Positions 1 through 8,558 of a stretch of DNA of 64,000 nt are shown one piece after another (position 1 is the first letter of the stretch; each line of letters begins with the position of its first letter). This stretch comes from Allobosea sp. AAP35. Its GTDB lineage: Bacteria; Pseudomonadota; Alphaproteobacteria; Rhizobiales; Beijerinckiaceae. The notes under the pieces were generated by a model. The model saw only the letters and a program-made list of their open reading frames with translations. It was not told where the DNA came from and made no database searches. Location: NCBI RefSeq assembly GCF_001295925.1, contig NZ_LJHQ01000010.1, forward strand, positions 62,001 to 126,000, given 5' to 3'. The translations under genes and the position numbers were made by a program.

Positions 1-662
1 AGGTTGGCGGTCTCGAAGCTCTGGATGATGACGGGCGAGGTCTTCTCGGTCCAGCCGGCCGCCTTCAGCGCGTCGAGCAGACGGTCCTCGAGCGGCAGGC
101 CGATCGCCGAATGGAAGATCGGATGCTTGGTCTCGGGATAGATGCCGATGGAGCGGCCGAGACGCGCGCTCTCCGATTTCGCCAGGTCGATGATATCCTG
201 GAAGGTCGGGATCTCGAACTTGCCGTTATGCGACTGGTCGCGGTCGGCGAAGGCCTGCTTGGCGCGCAGGGTCTTGATTTCGGCCAATGTGAAATCGCCA
301 GCAAACCAGTCGTTCGTGTCGACGCCATCGACCTTGCGGGTGGTCTTGCGGCTGGCGAATTCGGGCCGGGTGGAGACATCGGTGGTACCGCTCATCATCG
401 GCTCGTGCCGCGCGATCAGGACCCCGTCCTTGGTCGCGACAAGATCGGGCTCGATGAAGTCGGCGCCTTGCTCAATGGCGAGCTTGTAGGCTTCCAGCGT
501 GTGTTCGGGACGATAGCCGCTGGCGCCGCGATGGCCGACGATCAGCAGCTTCTGCGGAGCCACCGTCGGTACGGCCGTTTGCGCCAAAACCGGAAGAGGG
601 GCGGCGACTGCCACCAGGAGGCCGATGGCCAGGCCGGCGGTCGGCAAAGTTTTCGTCAGCAT
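1..662 (-). CDS. glpQ: Glycerophosphodiester phosphodiesterase, periplasmic GlpQ type (partial, C-terminus outside window)
   Basis: Hydrolyses glycerophosphodiesters to glycerol 3-phosphate and an alcohol, so phospholipid head groups can be recovered. Only the first 220 residues are visible; the frame is still open at base 1. Residues 1-27 form a signal peptide ending PVLAQ, which places the enzyme in the periplasm. The GDPD TIM-barrel signature follows: [12 protein letters not shown] near residue 44 (metal and catalytic His, Glu53), then [10 protein letters not shown] with Glu71 and Asp73, and the second catalytic His in ARHEP at about 86. The ATG at 660-662 is the first in frame before the signal peptide. 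The family is recognised with confidence; the periplasmic GlpQ subtype follows from the signal peptide and the insert after the first motif. Confidence 0.93.
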   Translation of the reverse strand, partial: MLTKTLPTAGLAIGLLVAVAAPLPVLAQTAVPTVAPQKLLIVGHRGASGYRPEHTLEAYKLAIEQGADFIEPDLVATKDGVLIARHEPMMSGTTDVSTRPEFASRKTTRKVDGVDTNDWFAGDFTLAEIKTLRAKQAFADRDQSHNGKFEIPTFQDIIDLAKSESARLGRSIGIYPETKHPIFHSAIGLPLEDRLLDALKAAGWTEKTSPVIIQSFETAN

Positions 663-760
663 GAACGCATCCCTCGGTCTCGGCTCTACAGCGCAGACCT
701 TGAGCGGGGCATGTGACACGCCGTTGAAGGCGCGCTGCAGGCAGGCGAAGCGCAAGCCTC

Positions 761-904
761 TCAGCGGCGTCCGCTCTCGAGCGTCGTCTTCGCATCGAGA
801 CGTTTGCCCGCCGGCGGTGTCAGGTCGGGTGCGGGCTGCGTGGCACAGGCTGCGAGCGCGAGCACCAGCAGGGAAGCGAAAGCAAAATGACCGGCGCGCC
901 GCAT
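761..904 (-). CDS. Very small lipoprotein, 47 aa, unknown function
   Basis: A 47-residue protein with a classic lipoprotein signal: MRR followed by a hydrophobic stretch ([14 protein letters not shown]) whose last four residues LAAC form a lipobox with the acylated Cys at position 20. The mature part is only 27 residues, polar and proline-rich ([18 protein letters not shown]), and has no further cysteine. The ATG at 902-904 has an AAAAGGTC ribosome site about 8 nt upstream. It resembles in size the small lipoproteins that sit beside outer-membrane machinery, but I cannot assign it to a family. It lies 98 bp upstream of glpQ on the same strand and could be cotranscribed with it. The signal is clear; that it is expressed is an inference. 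Confidence 0.7.
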   Translation of the reverse strand: MRRAGHFAFASLLVLALAACATQPAPDLTPPAGKRLDAKTTLESGRR

Positions 905-1086
905 GGATCGGGACCTTTTGTTGAAGGAGGCGGTTGCCTCGTGTTTCAGCCTGTGGAAGGACCGCGTCAAGAGTATGTCATCAGGCGCGCCATGCCGGTG
1001 CGTCGTCGGCCGCGCCGCCCGATCCTGGAACTGGCGGCGACGGCACACAAGCTTTTGATCTTCGCCGATCCCGGATTTTTGCAGCC

Positions 1087-2385
1087 ATGACTCCTGCCGC
1101 CCGCATCAGCGCTGCCATCGAGGTGCTGGCCGATCTCATCGAGCGCAGGCGCCCGGCCTCCGACGCACTCAAGGATTGGGGCCTGTCGCGGCGCTTCGCT
1201 GGGTCGAAGGATCGCGCGGCGATCGCCTCGCTGGTCTATGACGCGCTGCGGCGCAAGGCCTCGAGCACCTTCGTCATGGGGGCGGAGACGCCGCGCGCTC
1301 TGGTGCTGGGCATGCTGGCGCGGGTGCGGGGCATGACATTGGAGGACATCGCAGCCCTGTTTTCGGGCGAGAACCACGCGCCAGAGCCGCTGGAGAGCGA
1401 GGAGGTGGACAGCCTCGTTTCGCTCTCGCTCGCCGGTGCGCCGGACTGGGCGCGCGCCGATGTTCCCGAATGGCTTTGGCCGGCCTTCGCCGCGGGCTTC
1501 GGCACCGATGCGGTTGCCGAGGGCGAGGCCCTTGCCGGTCGCGCGCCGATCGACATCCGCACCAACCGGCTGAAGACGACGCGCGAGGCGCTGTCGATCG
1601 AACTGGCCCATGCCGCGCCCGAGCCAGGGCCCTGGTCGCCGGATGCGCTGCGCTTCCATCCGGGTCCCGATGGGCGCGGCCCGTCGCTGCAATCGGAGGC
1701 TGCCTTCTTTGGCGGCGGCTTCGAGATCCAGGATGAAGGCTCGCAGCTCGTGACCCTGCTCGCAGGCGCCGCTCCGGGGCAGACCGTGATCGACCTTTGC
1801 GCCGGGGCCGGCGGCAAGACGCTGGCGCTGGCGGCTCTGATGGAGAACCAAGGGCGGCTCTTCGCCACGGACCTCGACGCCCGCCGGCTCGCGCCCCTGC
1901 ATGAGCGTCTGGCCCGCTCGGGGGCCTCGATCGTCGAGATCCGCATTCCGCGCTCGCGCGGGCACGAACCACTGGCCGATATCGAGGGCCAGGCCGACCT
2001 CGTCCTGGTCGATGCGCCCTGCACGGGTTCGGGCACCTGGCGGCGCAACCCGGATGCGAAATGGCGGGTGCGCCCGGGCGCTCTCGCCGAGCGCGTCAAG
2101 GACCAGGCGCAGGTTCTGGCCCGGGCGGCGCGGCTGGTGAAACCCGACGGACGTATCGCCTACATCACCTGCTCGGTGCTGGCGGACGAAAACGATGCGG
2201 CCATCACCGCTTTCCTGACTCGGAATAGCGGTTTTGCGGCGATACCGGTGCCAGAGGTGCTGGCGTCGCAGCAGGGCGATTTCGGTCCGCTGGTCCGCTT
2301 TGCCACCACGCATGGCGTCCAGTTCTCGCCACGCCGAACGGGCACCGACGGTTTCTATTTGGCTTGCGTGCAGCGCCTGAACTGA
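1087..2385 (+). CDS. RsmB/NOP2-family rRNA (cytosine-C5) methyltransferase
   Basis: A 432-residue SAM-dependent RNA m5C methyltransferase, the family that includes RsmB acting on 16S rRNA C967. The N-terminal 140 residues are helical and resemble the NusB-like RNA-binding part of RsmB. The Rossmann fold follows, with SAM motif DLCAGAGGKT at 236-245. Motif IV is DAPCTGSGTWRRNPD at 309 onward, with Cys312 of PCT, and motif VI is YITCS with the second catalytic Cys at 362. Both catalytic cysteines are present. I chose the ATG at 1087 because upstream in-frame codons are not protein-like and the start MTPAARISAAIEVL fits the family. guaA follows 52 nt downstream on the same strand. The exact target base cannot be read from the sequence. 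Confidence 0.93.
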   Translation: MTPAARISAAIEVLADLIERRRPASDALKDWGLSRRFAGSKDRAAIASLVYDALRRKASSTFVMGAETPRALVLGMLARVRGMTLEDIAALFSGENHAPEPLESEEVDSLVSLSLAGAPDWARADVPEWLWPAFAAGFGTDAVAEGEALAGRAPIDIRTNRLKTTREALSIELAHAAPEPGPWSPDALRFHPGPDGRGPSLQSEAAFFGGGFEIQDEGSQLVTLLAGAAPGQTVIDLCAGAGGKTLALAALMENQGRLFATDLDARRLAPLHERLARSGASIVEIRIPRSRGHEPLADIEGQADLVLVDAPCTGSGTWRRNPDAKWRVRPGALAERVKDQAQVLARAARLVKPDGRIAYITCSVLADENDAAITAFLTRNSGFAAIPVPEVLASQQGDFGPLVRFATTHGVQFSPRRTGTDGFYLACVQRLN

Positions 2386-2437
2386 CTTGCCCAAACAGGC
2401 CGTTGCACCCAATCGCGCGATGGCTTAACCGGACGCG

Positions 2438-4006
2438 ATGACGAGCGCTCAGCCCCATCACGACTCCATCCTGATCATCGATTTCGGCAGCCAGGTGACG
2501 CAGCTGATCGCGCGGCGCATCCGCGAGATCGGCGTCTATTGCGAGATCGCCCCGTTTCAGTCGGCATCCGAAGCCTTCCAGCGCCTGTCGCCCAAGGGCG
2601 TGATCTTCTCGGGCGGGCCGGCTTCGGTCCCCGATGAAGGCTCCCCACGTGCCCCTGAGGCCGTGTTCTCGTCCGGCCTGCCGGTGCTGGGCATCTGCTA
2701 TGGCCAGCAGACGATGGCGCAGCAACTCGGCGGCACGGTCGAGAGCGGGCATGCCGCCGAATTCGGTCGCGCCGATGTCGAGATCGTCACGCCATCTGCC
2801 CTGTTTGAGGGCATCTGGGAGGAGGGCGGTCGCTACCCCGTCTGGATGAGCCATGGCGACCGCGTCACGCAGCTGCCGGCGGGCTTCACCGTCAAGGCCA
2901 CTTCGGAGAACGCGCCCTATGCGGTGGCGAGCGACGAGACCAGGCGCTTCTATTCGACGATGTTCCACCCCGAGGTGGTGCACACGCCCGATGGCGGCAA
3001 GCTCCTGCGCAACTTCATCGTCACCATCTGCGGCTGCGTGCCCGACTGGAGCATGTCGGCCTATCGCGCCGAGATGCAGAAGAAGATCCGCGACCAGGTC
3101 GGCGCGGGCCGCGTGATCTGCGGCCTGTCGGGCGGCGTCGATTCCGCCGTCGCCGCCGTGCTGATCCATGAGGCGATCGGCGATCAGCTCACTTGCGTCT
3201 TCGTCGATCACGGCCTGCTGCGGCAAAACGAGGCGGAGGAGGTCGTGCGCCTGTTCCGCGACCACTACAACATCCCGCTCGTGCATGTGGAGGCGGAAGA
3301 GCTTTTCCTGTCGGAGCTCGCCAAATGCGGCTCCGATCCGGAAGCCAAGCGCAAGACCATCGGCCGGCTCTTCATCGATGTCTTCGACACCGAGGCGCAC
3401 AAGATCGGCGGCGCGGATTTCCTGGCGCAAGGCACGCTCTATCCCGACGTGATCGAGAGCGTTTCGTTCAGCGGCGGGCCGTCGGTGACGATCAAGAGCC
3501 ACCACAATGTCGGCGGCCTGCCCGAGCGCATGAAGATGCAGCTCGTCGAACCGCTGCGCGAACTCTTCAAGGACGAGGTTCGCGTTCTCGGCCGCGAACT
3601 CGGCCTGCCCGAGGCCTTTGTCGGCCGCCACCCCTTCCCGGGACCGGGGCTGGCCATCCGCTGCCCCGGCGAGATCACAAGGGAGAAGCTCGACATCCTG
3701 CGCAAGGCGGATGCGATCTATCTCGACGAGATCCGAAAGGCCGGGCTCTACGATGTGATCTGGCAGGCCTTTGCCGTGCTGCTGCCGGTGCGCACCGTGG
3801 GCGTGATGGGCGACCACCGCACCTATGACCATGTCTGCGCGCTGCGCGCCGTGACCTCGGTCGACGGCATGACGGCGGATTTCTACCCCTACGACATGGC
3901 CTTCCTCGGCCGCACCGCGACCCGAATCATCAACGAGGTCAAGGGCATCAACCGCGTCGTCTACGACATCACCAGCAAGCCGCCGGGCACGATCGAGTGG
4001 GAATGA
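2438..4006 (+). CDS. guaA: GMP synthase (glutamine-hydrolysing)
   Basis: Converts XMP, glutamine and ATP to GMP, the last step of guanine nucleotide synthesis, in the cytoplasm. The 522 residues have the normal two-part order. The class I glutamine amidotransferase domain comes first, with the nucleophile in GICYGQQ (Cys87) and the His and Glu in MFHPEVVHT. The ATP-pyrophosphatase domain has P-loop LSGGVDSAV at 230-238. The C-terminal dimerisation region carries [14 protein letters not shown] and ends KPPGTIEWE, the usual terminus. Length matches the family. It may share a transcript with the upstream rRNA methyltransferase, 52 nt away, a pairing that makes sense only as growth-linked housekeeping. 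Confidence 0.99.
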   Translation: MTSAQPHHDSILIIDFGSQVTQLIARRIREIGVYCEIAPFQSASEAFQRLSPKGVIFSGGPASVPDEGSPRAPEAVFSSGLPVLGICYGQQTMAQQLGGTVESGHAAEFGRADVEIVTPSALFEGIWEEGGRYPVWMSHGDRVTQLPAGFTVKATSENAPYAVASDETRRFYSTMFHPEVVHTPDGGKLLRNFIVTICGCVPDWSMSAYRAEMQKKIRDQVGAGRVICGLSGGVDSAVAAVLIHEAIGDQLTCVFVDHGLLRQNEAEEVVRLFRDHYNIPLVHVEAEELFLSELAKCGSDPEAKRKTIGRLFIDVFDTEAHKIGGADFLAQGTLYPDVIESVSFSGGPSVTIKSHHNVGGLPERMKMQLVEPLRELFKDEVRVLGRELGLPEAFVGRHPFPGPGLAIRCPGEITREKLDILRKADAIYLDEIRKAGLYDVIWQAFAVLLPVRTVGVMGDHRTYDHVCALRAVTSVDGMTADFYPYDMAFLGRTATRIINEVKGINRVVYDITSKPPGTIEWE

Positions 4007-4055
4007 CGGCACGCATTGCCGGCGCCGAGCCAGGCGTACGCTGGGGACATGCGAA

Positions 4056-4211
4056 ATGATGAGCCTTCCATTCTTCGGCCTGCTGGCCGCCTTCGGCTGC
4101 GTCTTCGCTGGCCGTCGCCGCGCCGCGCTGGCCTTCTGGGCGCTCTCGATGCTCGCGCTCCTGGTGCTGTTCAGGCTGCACGCCACCGACGCGCTGACGA
4201 TCGTGCTGTGA
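4056..4211 (+). CDS. 51-aa membrane protein next to dsbB, DUF5993-like
   Basis: A 51-residue protein starting with a double ATG (MMSLPFFGLLAAFG). It has two hydrophobic segments, about residues 4-18 and 25-42, split by a short basic hinge (AGRRRAALAF), and ends LHATDALTIVL. The stop is 10 nt before the dsbB start, so the two are almost surely cotranscribed. From memory the shape and the C-terminal HxTDxL pattern resemble the short DUF5993 proteins that lie next to DsbB genes in proteobacteria; I have not been able to check this. A role as a small partner of the DsbB-type quinone reductase is inference from position. One cysteine (Cys15) lies inside the first hydrophobic segment. Confidence 0.72.
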   Translation: MMSLPFFGLLAAFGCVFAGRRRAALAFWALSMLALLVLFRLHATDALTIVL

Positions 4212-4221
4212 GGGCCCGTCC

Positions 4222-4812
4222 ATGACCGCCTCGCTGTCCCGCACGCTCAACGGCTTAGGCCTGCTCGCCCTCAGCCTCGTCCTGATCGCGGCTTTCGCCG
4301 ACCAGCTGCTGCTTGGCGAGTTGCCATGCCCGCTCTGCCTGCTCCAGCGCGTCGGTTTCGTTGGATGCGCCTTCGGGCTGGCGCTCAACGTCAAATTCGG
4401 CCCGCGCCCGAGCCATTACGCGGTAACGATCCTCTCGGCCTGCTTCGGCGGCGCAGTCTCCGCCAGGCAGATCCTCGGGCATATCGTGCCGGGCACCGGG
4501 ACCTATGGCAGCGCCGTGCTGGGCCTGCATTACTACACCTGGGCGCTCATCGTCTTCGCCGCGATCGTGCTCGGCTGCGCACTCATGCTGCTGCTCGACC
4601 GCCAGTTCGAGGGTGCGCAGGCAGGACAGGGCGCAATGACAGCGTCGGCGCGCCCGCGAGCGGCGACCTTCGGCCTCGCCATGCTGGCGCTGGCCGCTTT
4701 CCTGGCGCTCGCCAACGGCGTCTCGACGGTGCTCGAATGCGGCGGCGGGCTGTGCCCTGACAACCCGGTGGTCTATGAGTTGCTGCCGGGGATCAGCAAG
4801 CCGAAGCCTTGA
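4222..4812 (+). CDS. dsbB: DsbB-type disulfide bond formation protein with a relocated second cysteine pair
   Basis: An inner-membrane quinone reductase of the DsbB family, which passes electrons from periplasmic DsbA-type oxidants to ubiquinone. The first active pair is the expected CPLC motif (Cys36, Cys39) after transmembrane segment 1, and the LGLHYYTW block near 100 is typical of alphaproteobacterial members. The protein is 196 aa. Unlike E. coli DsbB, the loop between segments 3 and 4 (about 86-104) has no cysteine. A fifth hydrophobic segment at about 147-168 is followed by a second pair, Cys173 and Cys178 (LECGGGLCPDNP), in a tail predicted to be periplasmic. It follows the 51-aa protein by 10 nt. 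Family call is firm; the redox path through the tail pair is inference. Confidence 0.88.
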   Translation: MTASLSRTLNGLGLLALSLVLIAAFADQLLLGELPCPLCLLQRVGFVGCAFGLALNVKFGPRPSHYAVTILSACFGGAVSARQILGHIVPGTGTYGSAVLGLHYYTWALIVFAAIVLGCALMLLLDRQFEGAQAGQGAMTASARPRAATFGLAMLALAAFLALANGVSTVLECGGGLCPDNPVVYELLPGISKPKP

Positions 4813-4827
4813 GCGCAGTGGAGAGAT

Positions 4828-4918
4828 TGGCGGAAGGGGTGGGATTCGAACCCACGGTGGGCTTGCACCCACGGCGGTTTTCAAGACCGCTGCCTTAAAC
4901 CACTCGGCCACCCTTCCG
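4828..4918 (-). tRNA. tRNA-Ser (anticodon TGA)
   Basis: Read on the minus strand, a 91-nt tRNA begins CGGAAGGGTGGCCGAGTGG and ends in an encoded CCA. The acceptor strands CGGAAGG and CCTTCCG pair fully. The anticodon loop CTTGAAA carries TGA (plus-strand 4881-4883), and the long variable arm with GGTTCGAATCC T-loop is typical of serine tRNAs. It decodes UCA and, by wobble, other UCN codons. It lies convergent with dsbB, 15 nt beyond its stop. Confidence 0.98.
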
Positions 4919-5295
4919 TGTTGCCCTCATTGCCGGGCGTGGGGCGTTTTGGCAAGCGCTGTCGGCGTGGAACGCTTCGAGCGGGCTCCTGTCTGCCGGG
5001 TGCTGGGCAAGGTCCCTTCCTGCCTCCGCCGTCCCGCGCAGGCCTTGCATGGGGCGTGGCGACGATGTCACGGCCCCTCCGAAAGAGAGCTGCTATGGTT
5101 GCCGGGTTGACAGTTGCCCCATTTCTGACACCTTTGTGCCCGCTCAAGGGCAGGGGAAGGGAACCTCGTTAACGCTGGTGCGTCTCGTCGCCTCGCGCTA
5201 ACGTTCCCTTAACAGGATTGACTGAAAACTGTGGCTTCGCCGCTGTCGCGGCAGAGTCAGCCTTTGGTTTTCGGCGCAGAAAGCGGATTGACGGC
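4919..5295. other. 377-bp intergenic region between tRNA-Ser and the RlpA-like gene
   Basis: No convincing gene on either strand. The left part must hold the promoter of the leftward tRNA-Ser. The right part holds a CtrA-like site at 5198-5213 and an imperfect 8-bp inverted repeat (GTTAACGC at 5168-5175 against GCGCTAAC at 5195-5202). A TTGACA at 5107-5112 has no good -10 partner at normal spacing. Confidence 0.6.
5198..5213 (+). promoter_or_regulatory. Candidate CtrA-binding site upstream of the RlpA-like gene
   Basis: The bases CTAACGTTCCCTTAAC fit the alphaproteobacterial CtrA consensus TTAA-N7-TTAAC with one mismatch (the first T is C). A further TTAAC half-site lies at 5169-5173. A CtrA site normally overlaps the -35 region, so transcription would begin near 5240, which argues for the downstream start at 5296 rather than 5218. 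The link to cell-cycle control is inference. Confidence 0.45.
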
Positions 5296-6534
5296 ATGAT
5301 GCGAAGCGCTCGCCCTTCGGCACCGGACACATCTTCCGCCGCGACCGAACCGGGCCCCGCTTCGCCCCCCAGAAATCTCGCTTCCAGGAGCCGTTTCGCC
5401 ACCCGCGCCATGCGCTTGGGTTGTGTCGTGCTCTCCGGCCTCTTCCTCGCCAATTGCGCCAATGATCAGGTCGCGCGTCGCGGCGGCAAGTCGAAGGAAA
5501 TCGGCGCCTTCCCGCAGGCGAAATACGGCCCCGCCAGCCCGCGCGTCGTGGCGGAGGGACAGGACGTGCCCAAGGGCGGCGGACGTCAACTCATCGGCAA
5601 GACCTATTCCGTCGCCGGCAAGCGCTACACGCCCTACGACAAGCCGGTCGGCTACACCGCGGTGGGCACCGCCTCCTGGTATGGCGAGGCGTTCCATGGC
5701 CGCAAGACCGCCAATGGTGAGGTCTATGACCGCCATGGCATCAGCGCCGCGCATCCGACGATGCCGCTGCCGGCCTATGCCCGCGTCACCAACATGCTCA
5801 ACAACCGCTCGATCATCGTGCGCGTCAACGATCGCGGCCCCTATCATGGCGGGCGCGTCATGGACGTCTCGCAGAAGACCGCCGATGCGCTGGCCTTCCG
5901 CCATCTCGGCACGGCGCGTATCAAGCTCGAATATCTCGGCCAGGCCTCGCTGGGCGGCTCGGACGATAAGCTTCTCCTCGCGACGCTGCGCACCGACGGC
6001 CAGCCGGCTGCGGTTCCCGGCAGCAGCGCCCGAACCATGGTCGCCAGCGCATCGCCCGTCGGCGCAGGGCGTTCGCAAAGCGCCGATCTCGACGAAGAAC
6101 AGACGGAAGCGGCTGCCGAGCCGGTTGCCCCGCGGCCGGTCTCCCAGAGCTACGCCACAGCCTCGCCCGCATCCGTTCCCGCAACGGCGCAAGCCTATGC
6201 CCCATTGGGTTATTCGACCGCTTCGGTCGAGACCCCACGGACAGTGGCACCGACCGCTCCGGTAGTAGCATCGATGGTCTCGACTTCCGCCGGCGTACCC
6301 GTTGCTGGCGTGCGTCTGCCGCCGAGCCGCCCCTTCGATCTCGACACGATCGCCAATGCCGGCAGGCCGGTGGTCGTACCCGCCGTCATGCGCTCGACAT
6401 TGCCGCCGGCTCGCGGGTCTGTCGCGAGCCTGTTTGCGGCACCGGAGCGGGCGCCGACGCAGCGCTTTGCAGCGTCGCATCCGCTAAACCGTTCGCTTGC
6501 GCCGCAGGCCCTGCAGCCGCTGGCACGGAATTGA
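5296..6534 (+). CDS. rlpA: RlpA-family septal ring lytic transglycosylase-like lipoprotein without a SPOR domain
   Basis: A 412-residue envelope lipoprotein of the RlpA family, which cleaves denuded peptidoglycan strands at the septum. The lipobox LANC puts the acylated Cys at 54 if translation starts at the ATG-ATG at 5296. Starts at 5218 (upstream) or 5410 (MRLGCVVLSG) are possible; none has a strong ribosome site. The double-psi beta-barrel core runs from about 124 (GTASWYGEAFHGRKTANGE) to about 215, with the RVNDRGPYHGGRVMDVS block that defines RlpA. The remaining 200 residues are low-complexity Ala/Pro/Ser/Val with no SPOR domain, so septal targeting by denuded glycan binding may be absent. 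A carboxypeptidase gene follows 48 nt downstream. Confidence 0.88.
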   Translation: MMRSARPSAPDTSSAATEPGPASPPRNLASRSRFATRAMRLGCVVLSGLFLANCANDQVARRGGKSKEIGAFPQAKYGPASPRVVAEGQDVPKGGGRQLIGKTYSVAGKRYTPYDKPVGYTAVGTASWYGEAFHGRKTANGEVYDRHGISAAHPTMPLPAYARVTNMLNNRSIIVRVNDRGPYHGGRVMDVSQKTADALAFRHLGTARIKLEYLGQASLGGSDDKLLLATLRTDGQPAAVPGSSARTMVASASPVGAGRSQSADLDEEQTEAAAEPVAPRPVSQSYATASPASVPATAQAYAPLGYSTASVETPRTVAPTAPVVASMVSTSAGVPVAGVRLPPSRPFDLDTIANAGRPVVVPAVMRSTLPPARGSVASLFAAPERAPTQRFAASHPLNRSLAPQALQPLARN

Positions 6535-6582
6535 TCCGTTGGCGGCTTGACCCGCCACGCCGGGCTCTGGTTCAGATCGAGG

Positions 6583-7818
6583 ATGAGCACGTCCAGCCTC
6601 TATTGTGACAGCGTTGCGCGGCAGGCCGTACGGCCTAGCCGGTCAGGCGCAGCGATTCTGCGTCTTCTCGGCGCGCTGCTGCTCACGGTGCTGTCGGGCC
6701 CCGCGGCGCGGGCGCAGAGCTTCCAGTCGCCGGCCCCGTTCGCGGTCCTGCTCGATTCCGCCAGCGGCACGGTGCTTTACGAGAAAGCCGCCGACGAACT
6801 GATGGCGCCGGCCAGCATCGCCAAGATCGCCACCGCTCTGGTCGCCTTCGAGGAGATCGCGCAGGGCCGCCTGACCCTCGACAGCGAGATCTCGATCTCC
6901 GAGAACGCCTGGCGCAAGGGTGGCGGCGTCTCCGGCGGCTCGACCATGTTCGCCCAGCTCAACAGCCGGGTGAAGCTCTCCGACATCCTGCAGGGCATCA
7001 TTGTCCAATCCGGCAACGATGCCTCGATCGCGCTGGCCGAGGCGGTTGCAGGCGACGAGCCGACCTTTGCCCGCCTGATGACGGAGCGGGTCCGGGCGCT
7101 CGGCCTGCCGAAGTCGGTCTTCCGCAATGCCACCGGCATGGGCGATCCGCTGCAAAAGGTCACGGCGCGCGAAATGGCGTTGCTGTCCGACCACATCATC
7201 AAGACCTATCCCGAGCATTACAAAATATTCGGCCAGCGTGAATTCACCTGGAACAAGATCAAGCAGCAGAACCGCAACCCGTTGCTGGCAATGGAAATCG
7301 GCGCGGACGGGCTCAAGACCGGCAATATCGATGAATCCGGCTATGGCCTGGTCGGTTCGGCGGTGCAGAACGGGCAGCGGCTGGTCGTCGTCGTCAACGG
7401 GCTCAAGACCGCGCGCGACCGCGCCAACGAATCGCGCAAGCTGCTCGAATGGGGCTTTCGCGCGTTCGAGCCGCGCAGGATCTTCGAGGCCGGCGACATC
7501 GTTGGCGAGGCCAGCGTCTTCGGCGGCGAGAAGGGCCGCGTCGGGCTCAAGGCCAAGGGCCCGGTCAGCCTGCTCCTGCCGCGCGGCAGCAGCGAGCGCC
7601 TCAGCGCGCGAATCGTCTATCGCGGCCCATTGACGGTGCCGGTTCAGGAGGGAGCGGAGGTCGCGCGGCTCCTGGTCACCCGCGGCGAGGTCAAGACGCT
7701 CGACATCCCGCTTTATGCCGCCGAGACGGTGCAGGCCGGCACCTTGCAGAGCCGGGCGCTCGACGCGCTGATGGAAGCCGCGACGGGCTGGGTCCGCAAG
7801 GCCCTGAGCCGCAGTTGA
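6583..7818 (+). CDS. D-alanyl-D-alanine carboxypeptidase, PBP5/DacC type (peptidase S11)
   Basis: A low-molecular-weight penicillin-binding protein that trims the terminal D-Ala of peptidoglycan stem peptides in the periplasm. A signal peptide ends near PAARAQS at about residue 43. All three active-site motifs are present: SIAK (Ser78-Lys81), SGN (143-145) and KTG (245-247). A PBP5 C-terminal beta domain follows at about 290-380, and the last 20 residues (LMEAATGWVRKALSRS) can form the amphipathic membrane anchor of this family. The ATG at 6583 was chosen; a TTG at 6547 would add 12 residues. The stop overlaps the tmk start by 2 nt, so the two are translationally coupled. Confidence 0.94.
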   Translation: MSTSSLYCDSVARQAVRPSRSGAAILRLLGALLLTVLSGPAARAQSFQSPAPFAVLLDSASGTVLYEKAADELMAPASIAKIATALVAFEEIAQGRLTLDSEISISENAWRKGGGVSGGSTMFAQLNSRVKLSDILQGIIVQSGNDASIALAEAVAGDEPTFARLMTERVRALGLPKSVFRNATGMGDPLQKVTAREMALLSDHIIKTYPEHYKIFGQREFTWNKIKQQNRNPLLAMEIGADGLKTGNIDESGYGLVGSAVQNGQRLVVVVNGLKTARDRANESRKLLEWGFRAFEPRRIFEAGDIVGEASVFGGEKGRVGLKAKGPVSLLLPRGSSERLSARIVYRGPLTVPVQEGAEVARLLVTRGEVKTLDIPLYAAETVQAGTLQSRALDALMEAATGWVRKALSRS

Positions 7819-8477
7819 CGCAGGGGCCCGCTCCCGGACGCTTCATCACGCTCGAGGGCGGGGAGGGGGCGGGCAAATCGACGCTGGCGGGGCATCTCAA
7901 GGACCGCATCGAGGCACTCGGCCTGCGCGTGACGCTGACGCGCGAACCCGGCGGCTCGCCCAAGGCCGAAGCGATCCGCACGATGATCCTGTCCGGTCAG
8001 GTCAAGCCGCACGGGCCCTTCGTCGAGGCGCTGATGTTCTCGGCCGCCCGCATCGACCATATCGACCGCCTGATCCGGCCGGCGCTGGAGCGCGGCGATT
8101 GGGTGATCTGCGACCGCTTCATCGATTCGACGCGCGCCTATCAGGGCGCGCTCGGGCGAATCGACGAGGACCTCCTGGCCGAGTTGGAGGCCGTCACCAT
8201 TGACGGGCTGATGCCGGATCTAACGCTGATGCTCGATCTCGACCCGACGATCGGCCTGGCACGCGCCGCGCGCCGCCGCGCGCCCGGCGAGGAAACCGAT
8301 CGTTTTGAAGGCGAGGCGCTGGCGTTCCACAGCACGCTGCGCCAGGCCTATCTCGCCATCGCGCAGGCCGAGCCGTCGCGCTGCGCTGTGCTGGATGCGG
8401 CGCAACCGCCGGCCGTTCTGGCGCAAGCCGCCTGGAGCGTGATCCGCGAGCGGCTGCCGGCGCCGCAGGTCGCCTGA
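7815..8477 (+). CDS. tmk: Thymidylate kinase
   Basis: Phosphorylates dTMP to dTDP for DNA synthesis in the cytoplasm. The 220-residue protein has P-loop EGGEGAGKST at 14-23, the TREPGGSP motif, the DRFIDSTRAYQG block that contacts dTMP, and an Arg-rich lid (ARAARRRAPGEETDRFE). No ATG is available before the P-loop. The TTG at 7815 overlaps the carboxypeptidase stop as TTGA, which gives the usual family length, so I take it as the start. It is the second gene of a run into holB, an order common in bacteria because both serve replication. Confidence 0.96.
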   Translation: MTQGPAPGRFITLEGGEGAGKSTLAGHLKDRIEALGLRVTLTREPGGSPKAEAIRTMILSGQVKPHGPFVEALMFSAARIDHIDRLIRPALERGDWVICDRFIDSTRAYQGALGRIDEDLLAELEAVTIDGLMPDLTLMLDLDPTIGLARAARRRAPGEETDRFEGEALAFHSTLRQAYLAIAQAEPSRCAVLDAAQPPAVLAQAAWSVIRERLPAPQVA

Positions 8478-8558
8478 CGCTGCAGGACTGGCTTGAGCGG
8501 ACTTGCTCTCGCGGGCATGGCGGATCAAACACGACGGGCCCGCGATGAAAGACCTGCC

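Noticed and set aside
2204..4186. 660-codon open frame on the minus strand across guaA
   Set aside because: Antisense shadow of guaA with the same compositional signature as other shadows.
5107..5135. TTGACA as the -35 of a promoter for the RlpA-like gene
   Set aside because: No acceptable -10 at 16-18 nt; the CtrA-like site is a better candidate.
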